Assembly: GCA_028291645.1 (NCBI GenBank)
Contig: JAQGNU010000114.1
Location: forward strand, 1-55,362
DNA: 55,362 nt
From: Nevskia sp.
Lineage (GTDB): Bacteria; Pseudomonadota; Gammaproteobacteria; Nevskiales; Nevskiaceae
Direction of reading: 5' to 3'
Shown in pieces: positions 8,304-17,341 of this stretch. Numbering within the stretch: the stretch's first letter is position 1; each line of letters opens with the position of its first letter. A program made the translations under genes and the position numbers. The notes beneath the pieces were generated by a model. That model made no database searches. It saw only the letters and a program-made list of their open reading frames with translations, and had not been told where the DNA came from.

Positions 8304-8556
8304 TTGATTTGCCTCCGGCAATGCGCGAGATGCGCGAACGTCCTTGTCTGCACCAGCCTTGAAATCGTGGTTCACGTAGGCGAAATCGTCAAACAGCAAT
8401 GGGGCCGAACGAAGCGCAAGCGAGATAGCGATGTAATTCGATCCTCGTGCGCAAAGCGGACAAACCGTCGCGTCCACTTGCCAAAGGACCAATTGTTCTT
8501 TGGCCGCACTGGTGTGTCCGTGCGTCAATGGATCATCGTCGAGCACGGGAGCGGTC

Positions 8557-10308
8557 ATGCGCTATTCCTGGAAAGATTTGATCCCGGCGCTGCTCATAAT
8601 CGTTGCAGCGCCGTGGCTCGCGGCAATGCTGTTCGCGGCTTTCGTAGGTGCGCGACACTACGCGCCGGGCTTTCTCGAATACGTGCAGATGTGGCGTAGC
8701 TATTCGCCGTCACCTCACTACAAAGTCCTGTTGCAGCTCGCCGCCGCGGTCCCGATCGCAATGGCCGTATTATTTGCGCTGCTCCCGGTCCTGATGCGGC
8801 GGCCAGCCCTGTTTGGCGACGCGCACTTCGCCGATGAAGCAGAAGTCCGCGCTGCGGGCCTGCGCGCGAAACAGGGCGTGATCCTCGGCCGCATGTGCGG
8901 ACGCCTGTTGCGCGCACAGGGCCAGCTCGGCGTCCTGCTGTTCGCCCCGCCACGATCCGGCAAAGGTGTCGGCTTCGTCATTCCCAATCTGCTGACCTGG
9001 CGCGGCTCCGCTATCGTCAACGACCTCAAGCTGGAGAACTACGAGAGGACTTCTGGCGCACGGTCGGCAATGGGCCAGCAGATCGTGCTGTTCGCACCGC
9101 TCGACCCGGAGGGCCGCACCCATGCCTATAACCCACTAGACTTCGTGTCCAAGGACCGGCGTTTGCGGGTCAATGACGTGCAGGCGATCACGGCCAAGCT
9201 GCTGGTGACGCCGCCGCGCGCCGATCCGATGTGGAGCAACGAGGCGCGCGTGTTGCTCGACGGGCTGATCCTGTTCCTGCTCGATGTGAACATGCGGGCA
9301 TCGCTGGGCGCGATCTATCGCATGGTGCTATCCGTCCCCAATTTCGCCGACTACATTGAATGGGCGATGAAGGAATATGACGGCCGGCTCGACCAGGCGT
9401 CGGTGATGCAGTTCAATGGCTTCCTGGGCAAGGCGTACAAGGAACAGTCCGGCGTTCTGTCCACCCTCAAAGGATCGCTGTCGTTGTTCGCGAACCCGCT
9501 GGTGGATCGTGCGACGTCCACCACCGAATTCGACCCACGCGAGTTGCGGCGCCGTCAGATGACGATCTACCTCGGCGTGATGCCGCGGGACATCGCACGG
9601 CTGTCGCCCTTGCTCAACATCTTCGTGCAGCAGACTTTCGATGGACTGCTGGGGCGGTTGCCGGGCGCGGATGAGCCGCACCAGCTCCTTGCCATGCTGG
9701 ACGAGTTCACTGCCCTGGGCCGGTTGGAGAACGTCGAAAAGGGAATAGCCTACTTTGCAGGCTACAACATCGTGCTGGCGCCGGTGATCCAGGACTTGTC
9801 TCAATTGGAGGAGGTGTACGGCCAGGCCGTCACCGAAACCTTCCTCTCCACCGCGAACATCCGCATCGCCTATGCGCAGAACAGCCTGAAGACGGCCAAG
9901 TACCTGTCAGACGAGTTGGGCTTTCGCACCATCCGCACCCAAAGCCGCTCGCATCGCATCACCGATCCTTGGCAGGGCCACGTTTCGGAATCGCAGGCCA
10001 AGCGGGAATTGCTGTTGCCGCACGAAATCCGCGAGCTGGACCGCAGGAAGGAACTGCTGCTGGTGGAGGCCGCGCCGCCGATCAAGGCGGATAAGATCAG
10101 GTACTACCGCGAGCGTGCCTTCATCCATCTGCTGCGATCGGCGATTGAGCGCCCGCAGTTGCGAAACGCTATTGTCGAGCCGCCGCGGATGCCGACAGAG
10201 GTGCCGGAGCTGTCTCATGCGGAAATTGATTCAGTGCTGAAGGCCGTCGGCGAATCTCCTAAGCCAGCCTCCCGGCGCAATTCCGAAAGGACCACTGACA
10301 ATCAATAA
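8557..10308 (+). CDS. traG: VirD4/TraG-type coupling protein
   Basis: This 583-residue protein is the type IV coupling protein, an inner-membrane hexameric ATPase that links the relaxosome to the secretion channel. Two transmembrane segments lie near residues 8-32 and 57-80. The Walker A APPRSGKGVG is at about 130-139 and a Walker B LLAMLDEFTALG in the later third, followed by QDLSQLEEVYG. A GGGAG run before the ATG at 8557 sets the start; an upstream in-frame extension overlaps the divergent promoter region. The downstream luxR-type gene is convergent, 26 bases away. Confidence 0.92.
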   Translation: MRYSWKDLIPALLIIVAAPWLAAMLFAAFVGARHYAPGFLEYVQMWRSYSPSPHYKVLLQLAAAVPIAMAVLFALLPVLMRRPALFGDAHFADEAEVRAAGLRAKQGVILGRMCGRLLRAQGQLGVLLFAPPRSGKGVGFVIPNLLTWRGSAIVNDLKLENYERTSGARSAMGQQIVLFAPLDPEGRTHAYNPLDFVSKDRRLRVNDVQAITAKLLVTPPRADPMWSNEARVLLDGLILFLLDVNMRASLGAIYRMVLSVPNFADYIEWAMKEYDGRLDQASVMQFNGFLGKAYKEQSGVLSTLKGSLSLFANPLVDRATSTTEFDPRELRRRQMTIYLGVMPRDIARLSPLLNIFVQQTFDGLLGRLPGADEPHQLLAMLDEFTALGRLENVEKGIAYFAGYNIVLAPVIQDLSQLEEVYGQAVTETFLSTANIRIAYAQNSLKTAKYLSDELGFRTIRTQSRSHRITDPWQGHVSESQAKRELLLPHEIRELDRRKELLLVEAAPPIKADKIRYYRERAFIHLLRSAIERPQLRNAIVEPPRMPTEVPELSHAEIDSVLKAVGESPKPASRRNSERTTDNQ

Positions 10309-10334
10309 AGCTATCGCGCAGGTTCCATCGCGAT

Positions 10335-11168
10335 CTATCCGTGGAGTTCCGTATCCTGCCCAAAACCCGCATTGGGAAACTGTCGCGTGTCGATAATTCC
10401 TTCGGCTAGGGCTTTCATCACCGCCTCCCTTCGGGTTTCGACGCCGAGCTTCTCGGCCGCCCGGTCGAGGTAGTACCGCACCGTACCCGGTTGCACTTTG
10501 AGCACTGCCGCGGCCTGCCTTGCTGTCATCGCCGCAGCCATCATTTCCAGGCACTTGCGCTCGGCCTCGGTGAGCGATTGGGCCAAGGCGTTCGCGGCGT
10601 TTCTGGCCTGGACAATCCGCGTCATGGCCCGGCTGGTGGTGCCGGCGAGAAGCGCAGCGGCTGCGGCAGTTGCCTCCCAGTGCGCCGCTTCGGGAGCGAT
10701 GGGCCGCTCGCCGCAAAACGAAAGGATCGCGAGCGATGCATCCGGCCCGCGATCCGAGCACGAAAATCCGTAGGTCATGCCGTTGCGGACAGCCTCGCGG
10801 CGCAGCGCGAGCTGGCGTTCATCTCGGTGAAGTCCGTCCCAGCGGAACGCACCGGCCGATTGAAACGCCCGATTGATGACCGGATCGAACGCGAACGCGC
10901 CCTGCTCGTCGTAGTACCGCTGCCACGGCTTCGGGTAGTTGGAGATAACAATCTGCTGCGGCGGCGAGACAGTCTTTCCGGTGCGAATCCCAAAAGTGAA
11001 AAAATCCGCACCAAAAATGGGTGCCGTCGACCGCAGGATGTCGCGAACTACCGCCTCGGACGGCGATTGCTCCATCTGAAGACAGAATTCCGCGGTGCTG
11101 TGAAGCAGGTTTGGCATCTGCGCAAGCAGGCAAAGCCGCCGGCCGCAATTCGCGTGCGCGAATCTCAT
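10335..11168 (-). CDS. LuxR-type quorum-sensing regulator (solo)
   Basis: About 277 residues with an N-terminal autoinducer-binding domain and a C-terminal GerE helix-turn-helix (LTEAERKCLEMMAAAMTARQ onward, about 200-255). The residues usually conserved in acyl-homoserine-lactone pockets are visible in PWQRYY, FDPV, FRWDG and NGMTYGF, so ligand binding looks possible. No luxI synthase gene is in the window. Convergent with traG, so it might regulate transfer or respond to other cells, as TraR does in Ti plasmids; that is inference. A shorter start at 11117 (MPNLLHSTAE) is equally plausible because neither start has a clear ribosome site. Confidence 0.85.
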   Translation of the reverse strand: MRFAHANCGRRLCLLAQMPNLLHSTAEFCLQMEQSPSEAVVRDILRSTAPIFGADFFTFGIRTGKTVSPPQQIVISNYPKPWQRYYDEQGAFAFDPVINRAFQSAGAFRWDGLHRDERQLALRREAVRNGMTYGFSCSDRGPDASLAILSFCGERPIAPEAAHWEATAAAAALLAGTTSRAMTRIVQARNAANALAQSLTEAERKCLEMMAAAMTARQAAAVLKVQPGTVRYYLDRAAEKLGVETRREAVMKALAEGIIDTRQFPNAGFGQDTELHG

Positions 11169-11327
11169 TGGTGCGACCGCCCGCCCTCCTGGCTCCTCCC
11201 CGTCCGTAAACGAGTTTGTTCGCTCGATACGATCGACGCCTTCGCGACGCGACCGGCCGAAATATAGGACTGCCGGAAATTGCCGAGGTTCGGGCGCTCA
11301 TCGCGCGGCGCACGTCAAGTTATAAGG

Positions 11328-11846
11328 TCAGGCGGGTACGCTTTTCGAATGTGCAGTCGTTGCAACTGCCGGCAACGCGATGCCGAGATCCTTGCGCAAC
11401 TGTGGCCGGGCATAGTTGGCATAGGTGAACTTGCCAACAATCTTGCCGGCTTCGTCGAAGTGAAACACGTCAATGCCCTCCCAGCCGAAGCGCTTTCCGA
11501 CCACTAGGCCAATAACGAAGCGCTGAAGCAAAAGCCCCAGCGTGTTGAACCTAGCGCCGGCGAGGTCGTGTCGGCAGGTCCAGCGGATCGCCGCCTTGCG
11601 TGAAGCCTCGTCGATGAGGCAGTCGTGTTCGTCAAAGCGCATCGTACCGACAGCGCGGTTGAACTGCGGCGCGAAAGCCCGCCCGATCGCCGCCGGTCCT
11701 CGGTGCTCGGAACCGTCGCCGGGACGGTAGACCGCGTTTTCGGCGAAGAACGTCACAACCCGGTCAAGGTCATTGACGTTGAACGCCTCCACAAAACGGT
11801 CGATCGTCAGCCGGATGTTTGCCGTTGCCGCGCTGGTCTGGCTCAT
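11328..11846 (-). CDS. SnoaL-like NTF2-fold protein
   Basis: A 172-residue protein of the nuclear transport factor 2 superfamily. It has the pattern IRLTIDRFVEAFNVNDLDRV, FFAENAVYRPGDG and HRGPAAIGRAF, followed by the curved sheet WEGIDVFHFDEAGKIV. Family members are small dehydratases, isomerases or unknowns that bind a ligand in a cone-shaped cavity. A GGAGG site before the ATG at 11846 fixes the start. It is cargo in the element with no clear functional link to its neighbours. Confidence 0.75.
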   Translation of the reverse strand: MSQTSAATANIRLTIDRFVEAFNVNDLDRVVTFFAENAVYRPGDGSEHRGPAAIGRAFAPQFNRAVGTMRFDEHDCLIDEASRKAAIRWTCRHDLAGARFNTLGLLLQRFVIGLVVGKRFGWEGIDVFHFDEAGKIVGKFTYANYARPQLRKDLGIALPAVATTAHSKSVPA

Positions 11847-12195
11847 TGTTTCCTCCGTCCTTGGGTTCGCAGTTCCGCCATTCCAGGCGGGTCTTGATGA
11901 TGACAATCCGGGCGCCGGGTCCGCAAGCGGCATCGGCACCGAGCGCTACCATGCACCAAATTTGCCCATCCCCGCACTAGCAAAAGTGCCAGTGACAGTT
12001 TTCAAATGACGTGGTTAAGTTCACTTCAAGACGCGCTGGTACGGATTGCCTGATACGGAGCATACGGACGTGACCTCCAAAAAACGCACAACACCGAATC
12101 CGCCAATTCGCAGAAGATTTACCTCAAAGCTCACACCGACTCAGCTGGGACCGCTGCTTCCCGCGCGGCCTTTGAAATCGATTGGTCAATAGCCA
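11847..12195. other. Intergenic gap
   Basis: About 350 bases with no credible gene, RNA or strong hairpin that I can see. It separates a minus-strand NTF2-like gene from a plus-strand hypothetical and should hold both promoters. Confidence 0.4.
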
Positions 12196-12552
12196 ATGGA
12201 CCAAGGACAATTGGATGCTGGTCTAGACGGTGTGAGCCAGTTCATTGATGGGACGATGCCCATCCTTGAGGCTCAACTCCGCCACATAGCTCGCACCGAG
12301 CGCAGTATTACGCTCGTTGTCGCCCCGTTAATTGATAGGAATGAACTCTGGTTCAGGCTGCGCGTGCGGCTACCAAATAATGCACGCGAGTTGCACCTAG
12401 TAGATTCCGACTATGCCGACCGCCGCTGGCGGCAGCTGAATGCCATGACGCGTTTCATCGTTCAAACCTGCGGCCGTGATCGCCACGCAACACTGGACTT
12501 GACTGGCGTAAGGCCGGAGATGCTATTTACCCGAGGGCAGCGGCGCCGGTAA
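12196..12552 (+). CDS. Hypothetical protein beside the defence operon
   Basis: A 118-residue protein of unknown family. It has a short acidic N-terminal helix (LDAGLDGVSQFIDG), a strand-rich centre (SITLVVAPLIDRNELWFRL) and a basic tail. Composition is normal for a real protein. It lies convergent to res, 80 bases away, and may be an orphan accessory gene of the defence island. No function is proposed. Confidence 0.5.
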   Translation: MDQGQLDAGLDGVSQFIDGTMPILEAQLRHIARTERSITLVVAPLIDRNELWFRLRVRLPNNARELHLVDSDYADRRWRQLNAMTRFIVQTCGRDRHATLDLTGVRPEMLFTRGQRRR

Positions 12553-12633
12553 ACATTTAGAAAGTCTGTACTTTAAGAAGGATTATTAATCCAACGCTAC
12601 TCTACAGGTGCTGCAATCTGCCCGGCGCAATCA

Positions 12634-15600
12634 TCACAGCGCGAACAGTTCATCAGCCTTGGTGACGACTATATATCTCGCAGGATTCTCGCCGACCGCC
12701 AACGCCTTGAAATGAGCTTTTCCGCATTCGATCTTCGCGCTCTCCTTGTCGCGTAGATCATCCACGAACAGGCTGCCCTTAGTCTCCACCACGAAATAGA
12801 GGCGCTCAAGGCCATCCTTCTCCACAAGCACCGCCCAGTCGGGGTTATAGCTACCCAGGGGCGTCGGCACACGAAACCAACCGGGCAACTTGGCGTAGAC
12901 TTTTACTGACTCGTTCAGTTCGAGTTGCTCGGCGAAGCTTCGTTCGACACCGAAATCAAAGATCACGCTTTCGTACACAGCCTTCTTGGCAGCGAGCATG
13001 TTCTTGAGGTAGCCGGTCAGTTCCTCCTTCTCAAACAGCTCCTGCGCGTAGTAGTGTTCGTCGCCGATGCGTTGGTAGCGGATGCCGTCCACCAAGGCCA
13101 TGCGCTTTGCGCGATTGATCGCCTCCTGCGCCAGCTCCATGAACTGCTGCGGGTTGCGCTTGAAATCGTCCAGGCGCTTGCTCTCTGTCAGGATGCGCGC
13201 CAGGCTGCGCCGCGTGAGCTGCGTGGCATCTTGAAGATAGGTCAGCAGGTCCGGCAGTTCGATGTCGGCCTCGTCCAGCGTCACCGGCGCACTGGCGGAG
13301 GTCTGAGTAGCTTCCACGCCAGCCTTGCCAATAGCCAAGTCGGCCTTGCGGATATGGACGCGCGTCTTGGCGATGGCCGGACCTTTGGTGATGGCTTCCG
13401 AGCAGTCCTTTACCAGCTTGTCGTTATCAAACTGTACGCGGTAGGTGGTTTTGTGCTTGATCCGATCCCATAGCGCCCTGAACTCTTCGCTGTGCAGCAC
13501 TTCCTTGCGCAATTTCACCGATTTGCGTTCATCCGCGTTCTTGATGTCTAGCTTGCCCGCGAGCTTGCGCAGAATTTCCTTGACTTGGGGAAGTTGATCC
13601 GCGAACTCGGCTGGCACCGCCAGCGTATTTTCCTTGAGCGCCTTGCGAAGGTGGTCTTGCACGCGGCCCTTCGCGTCCAGGTAGCCCGCCTGCTGTAGAT
13701 ACGCCCAGAGAGCTGCGGACTTCTCGAACCCTAGCGCGGTGGCGTTGCCGTCTGCATCCTTGGTGGCGAGACCGGCAAACTGATGTTTCTCCACGATGCC
13801 GAAGCGGATGCCAGTATCGTCCTCGATTTCTTTCTGGAGATTCGCAGCAAAGTCTTCGTAGCTCTCGGTGGCAATGACGGTCAAGGTATTGATGTCGAAG
13901 CCGCGCAGCCGATCGCCGCTCTGGTTCACGCACAGACGCAGGCCACGCCCTATCGTCTGCCGACGCTCGCGTTCGGTGCCCATCTCGCGGATCGCGCAAA
14001 TCTGGAACACGTTGGGGTTATCCCAACCCTCGCGCAACGCCGAGTGCGAGAAAATGAACTTGAGCTTGGTCTCGAAGCCCAGCAGCTTTTCCTTCTCCTT
14101 CATGATCAGATTGTAGGCGCGCTCCGCATTGTCGCGGCTCCCCTGATTGCTCTCCGACGTATCCGTCCAGCCGCCCTTCTTGTCTATCGAGAAATAGCCG
14201 TTATGGACCTCGGCCGCTTCTGACTCCAAATCTACTTCCTTAAAGAGGCTTTGCCATTTCGGCTTGGCCGCAGCCTTTCGATATTCCTCCTCGAACATCA
14301 AAGCGTATTTGCCCTTCACCGGCGTGCCGTCAGTGGTGTAGCTGCGATAGTGCTCAACCGCGTCAATGAAAAATAGACTCAGAACCTTAACGCCTTGCGG
14401 CGTCAGCCGGAGTTCCTTATCCAGGTGTTCCTCAATCGTGCGCTTGATCATCTGGCGCTTGAGCGCATCCTCGTCCACGCCGCCGCTGGCTTCGCCGATG
14501 CGCAGAGGTTTTTCCAGATAGCTGAGTTCCAGATACTCGTCCCCACTCTTGCAGCCGATGTTCTGCACCAGACAGTTAGCGTAAAGCGCCCGATTGGTGA
14601 GCTGTTCAAGGTCGCTGCCGGGTTCAACGGCAATCGTGTTCCGGCTAACGCCGGTCAGCGTCTCAACGTCCACCTCGATCTTGGCGGTGAACTTGTTTCC
14701 CTTCGCCTTCGTAGACACCAGCCGAATATAGGGCTTGTTATGCCCACCCTCCACCTGAAGTGAGGCCACCTCAATCTGCTTCACAAGCTTGCGTTCGTAG
14801 GCATCCACCGCATCGAGCCGGAACAGCATGTGATGCTTGTCGGCGTGTGTGGCGGAATAGCGCAATGTGCAAAGCGGATGCATCTCGGCCAGCGCCTTCT
14901 TGCCACTGCCTTCCAGTCCGCCGTCCACGCTCTGCGGCTCATCCACGATCACGATGGGCCGTGTTGCCCGGATCAGGTCAATGGGTTTCTCGCCGCCGGT
15001 TTTTTCGCTGTCCTTATAGAGATTATTGACGTCCTTCTTGTTGATCGCGCCGACCGTCACCACCATGATCTGAATATGCGGGCTGGTAGCGAAGTTGCGC
15101 ACCTGGCCGAGCTTGCCGGAGTCATAGATAAAGTAGTCAAAGGGCGCGTTGGCGTAGAGGCTGCGGAAATGCTCGTCCGTCATCTGCAAGGATTTATAGA
15201 CGCCCTCCTTGATGGCGACAGACGGCACCACGATCACAAATTTGGTGAAGCCATAACGCTTGTTCAGTTCAAAGATCGTGCGCAGATACACGTAAGTCTT
15301 GCCTGTGCCCGTCTCCATCTCCACCGTGAAGTCGCCGGACGCCAGCGATTCGGTCGGCCTGAGGCCATTGCGGAGTTGAATGTCCCGCAAGTTCTTGAGC
15401 AACTCGTCGTCCAGCAATTGCAAGCGGTTGCCGATGCCAAGATCGTTTTGCACCAAGCCCAGATCGCCCTGAGAAAAACTCCCACCAGCGAGCCCCAATT
15501 CACCCTGACCCACAGCCGCTTTCGTGTTTTGGATCGTGACGGTAAATTCCGTGCGGCAGATTTCTTGGCCACGGAACACATCGGCTACCGCCTCAATCGC

Positions 15601-15642
15601 TGCGTGCTGGTAGTCCAGACTCGGTTCAAAGTGCAGCTTCAC
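12634..15642 (-). CDS. res: Type III restriction enzyme subunit Res
   Basis: About 1002 residues. An SF2 helicase core has Walker A METGTGKTY (about 109-117), motif II DEPQ (about 234-237), motif III LRYSATH and motif VI QTIGRGLRL. The C-terminal endonuclease shows PDWAVLV and VVETKG, the D...ExK pattern of type III Res. With Mod it should cleave DNA after ATP-driven communication between two sites. I chose the GTG at 15642 because it overlaps the darG stop as GTGA and gives the family start VKLHFEPSLDYQ; the ATG at 15663 overlaps darG more. It is the last gene of the six-gene operon. Confidence 0.9.
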   Translation of the reverse strand: MKLHFEPSLDYQHAAIEAVADVFRGQEICRTEFTVTIQNTKAAVGQGELGLAGGSFSQGDLGLVQNDLGIGNRLQLLDDELLKNLRDIQLRNGLRPTESLASGDFTVEMETGTGKTYVYLRTIFELNKRYGFTKFVIVVPSVAIKEGVYKSLQMTDEHFRSLYANAPFDYFIYDSGKLGQVRNFATSPHIQIMVVTVGAINKKDVNNLYKDSEKTGGEKPIDLIRATRPIVIVDEPQSVDGGLEGSGKKALAEMHPLCTLRYSATHADKHHMLFRLDAVDAYERKLVKQIEVASLQVEGGHNKPYIRLVSTKAKGNKFTAKIEVDVETLTGVSRNTIAVEPGSDLEQLTNRALYANCLVQNIGCKSGDEYLELSYLEKPLRIGEASGGVDEDALKRQMIKRTIEEHLDKELRLTPQGVKVLSLFFIDAVEHYRSYTTDGTPVKGKYALMFEEEYRKAAAKPKWQSLFKEVDLESEAAEVHNGYFSIDKKGGWTDTSESNQGSRDNAERAYNLIMKEKEKLLGFETKLKFIFSHSALREGWDNPNVFQICAIREMGTERERRQTIGRGLRLCVNQSGDRLRGFDINTLTVIATESYEDFAANLQKEIEDDTGIRFGIVEKHQFAGLATKDADGNATALGFEKSAALWAYLQQAGYLDAKGRVQDHLRKALKENTLAVPAEFADQLPQVKEILRKLAGKLDIKNADERKSVKLRKEVLHSEEFRALWDRIKHKTTYRVQFDNDKLVKDCSEAITKGPAIAKTRVHIRKADLAIGKAGVEATQTSASAPVTLDEADIELPDLLTYLQDATQLTRRSLARILTESKRLDDFKRNPQQFMELAQEAINRAKRMALVDGIRYQRIGDEHYYAQELFEKEELTGYLKNMLAAKKAVYESVIFDFGVERSFAEQLELNESVKVYAKLPGWFRVPTPLGSYNPDWAVLVEKDGLERLYFVVETKGSLFVDDLRDKESAKIECGKAHFKALAVGENPARYIVVTKADELFAL

Positions 15643-16688
15643 ACATGCGCCCCGGCCGCCCATCCCTGAGTGCAGAGCACGTCCACTGCGATACCTATTT
15701 GCCGCCTTGTAAATTGACGCTTGCGTTCGTTCCAGGCGTAGGTGTGTTCGATCACATCGTCAAGGGCAGTCACAGACTCATGCTTCATCACCCAGTGCAC
15801 GGTGGCCAGCAACTCGAGACCGTAGGGCGACTCAAAGCCTTCGACCAGCGCTCTCACCTTGCCGAAGCGCATACGAGTGTCGGCATGCTCAAGCAGGAAG
15901 GCCGAAGCGTCATTCACTGCGCCCGGCACCAGTGTCAATTGCTTGTCCGGAGCGTCGCCGCCGTCGGCATATCCGGCGATCAAGTGGCCCTCAATCGCGT
16001 TCAACACATGCCGCATGTTCTCGGCGTAGGGGCCATAGGGCGCCTTGACATACTGCAACCGCAGCAGCTCGCCGGCCTCCTGCATGAAATACATCAGTTT
16101 GTGCACTTCAAGCAGCGTAATTGAAGGATCTAACAGACCGTCCAGATAGCCGCGCATCAGCTCTACCAATGCGGCTCTCCCGGTGGTCATCGTGGGCACC
16201 TTCCGAGCGTGCCGCATAGTGTCCGATTCCGGTGCGCCCTTGGGTTCATAGACGCTGACGCGCACATCAGTGAGCGCTTGCAATGTCGCCTCGATGCGCG
16301 TCTTGACCGCCTCCCAGTCCAACCCGCCCAGGCCGCTGCCTAATGGGGGAATCGCGATTGAGCGGATACCTCGCTCGCGGATCGTCGCTGCCAGTGCCAC
16401 CAGACCCGACTCGATGTCTTCGATGCGGCTCTTGCCGCGCCAGTGGCGCTTGGTGGGAAAGTTGATGATGTAGCGCGGCGGCGTCAGTTGCTCGGTATCG
16501 AAGACAAACATGCGCCCCGGCTGTACCTCATGTCGCTTGCAGGCTTCCTCGTATGCCTTGAAGTTGTCCGGCCAGAAGTTCTTAAACTGCAACGCGATAC
16601 CACGGCCCATGATGCCCACACAGTTCACTGTGTTGACGATCGCCTCGGACTCGTCCTTCAGTATGTCGCCGCTGGTGTATTCGATCAT
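15639..16688 (-). CDS. darG: DarG macro-domain antitoxin
   Basis: A 349-residue protein. The N-terminal macrodomain (about 1-150) has GDILKDESEAIVNTVNCVG, GRGIALQF and PPLGSGLGGLDW, the ADP-ribose-binding loops of DarG-type DNA ADP-ribosyl glycohydrolases. The C-terminal half (about 170-349) is helical (ALVELMRGYLDGLLDPSIT, HKLMYFMQEAGELLRL) and corresponds to the DarT-binding region of DarG. It removes ADP-ribose from thymidine in DNA and also blocks DarT. It begins 10 bases after darT and ends overlapping res, inside the type III operon. Confidence 0.92.
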   Translation of the reverse strand: MIEYTSGDILKDESEAIVNTVNCVGIMGRGIALQFKNFWPDNFKAYEEACKRHEVQPGRMFVFDTEQLTPPRYIINFPTKRHWRGKSRIEDIESGLVALAATIRERGIRSIAIPPLGSGLGGLDWEAVKTRIEATLQALTDVRVSVYEPKGAPESDTMRHARKVPTMTTGRAALVELMRGYLDGLLDPSITLLEVHKLMYFMQEAGELLRLQYVKAPYGPYAENMRHVLNAIEGHLIAGYADGGDAPDKQLTLVPGAVNDASAFLLEHADTRMRFGKVRALVEGFESPYGLELLATVHWVMKHESVTALDDVIEHTYAWNERKRQFTRRQIGIAVDVLCTQGWAAGAHV

Positions 16689-16698
16689 TGCCGCCCCT

Positions 16699-17340
16699 TC
16701 AATAATACCAATCGGCGCGCACTTCCACCGTTGGTCGATGTGCATGAGCAGGTAGCGCATTCACCACCTGCCTATAAGTTGCTGCGGAGTGCACGCCGAT
16801 GCGCTCGACGAGATGCCAAGGAAAGCTGTTCTCCAACAAAAACTCGGCCTGCTTACCCTCCTTACACTGTCGCCAGTCGCGGGCCTGCACCGCATCCCAG
16901 TTCACTTCCCCGAGCAGCGCCAGATTGCTGCGGTCCTCGAAATACCGGGCACCCGCATTGGACAAGGTAAACGCCCAACGACGACCTTCTGCCGTGGCCC
17001 AAGCCACTACCGCATGCAGGTCAGCCTCGAAGTGAACAATCGGCCCCTGTCCACCACGGTAAATCATGTCGGAGTGGTTGCCTTGATGGATGAGATACAG
17101 CATCACCGAGCGCGGGCAAAAGTAAAACGGCACACAGTCCCCAACGCGCAACGCGGGATGACTGCTCAAACTAAGCTCTGTCAGCCGTCGCTGCTTGATA
17201 CCGTTCATGCCAATGGTCGTGCCGGGCGGATTGCGCCGTACAATCTCTGCATCGCACCACAGGCAAGCATCCGCCACGATGGACGGCAACCTGTCCACAT
17301 GAACAATGTGGTACAGCTTGGGCTGGGCGGGCACGGGCAC
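16699..17340 (-). CDS. darT: DarT DNA ADP-ribosyltransferase toxin
   Basis: A 213-residue DarT (DUF4433) enzyme that transfers ADP-ribose from NAD to thymidine in single-stranded DNA. It shows the early HIVHVDRLPSI helix, PFYFCPRSVMLYLI (about 71-84) with the NAD-contacting Arg, and KEGKQAEFLLE (about 160-170) whose Glu in QAE matches the catalytic Glu. The start is a GTG one base after the mod stop codon; a second GTG two codons later is possible. It is coupled to mod upstream and darG downstream, so toxin and antitoxin are made with the restriction enzyme. Confidence 0.92.
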   Translation of the reverse strand: MPVPAQPKLYHIVHVDRLPSIVADACLWCDAEIVRRNPPGTTIGMNGIKQRRLTELSLSSHPALRVGDCVPFYFCPRSVMLYLIHQGNHSDMIYRGGQGPIVHFEADLHAVVAWATAEGRRWAFTLSNAGARYFEDRSNLALLGEVNWDAVQARDWRQCKEGKQAEFLLENSFPWHLVERIGVHSAATYRQVVNALPAHAHRPTVEVRADWYY

Positions 17341-17341
17341 C

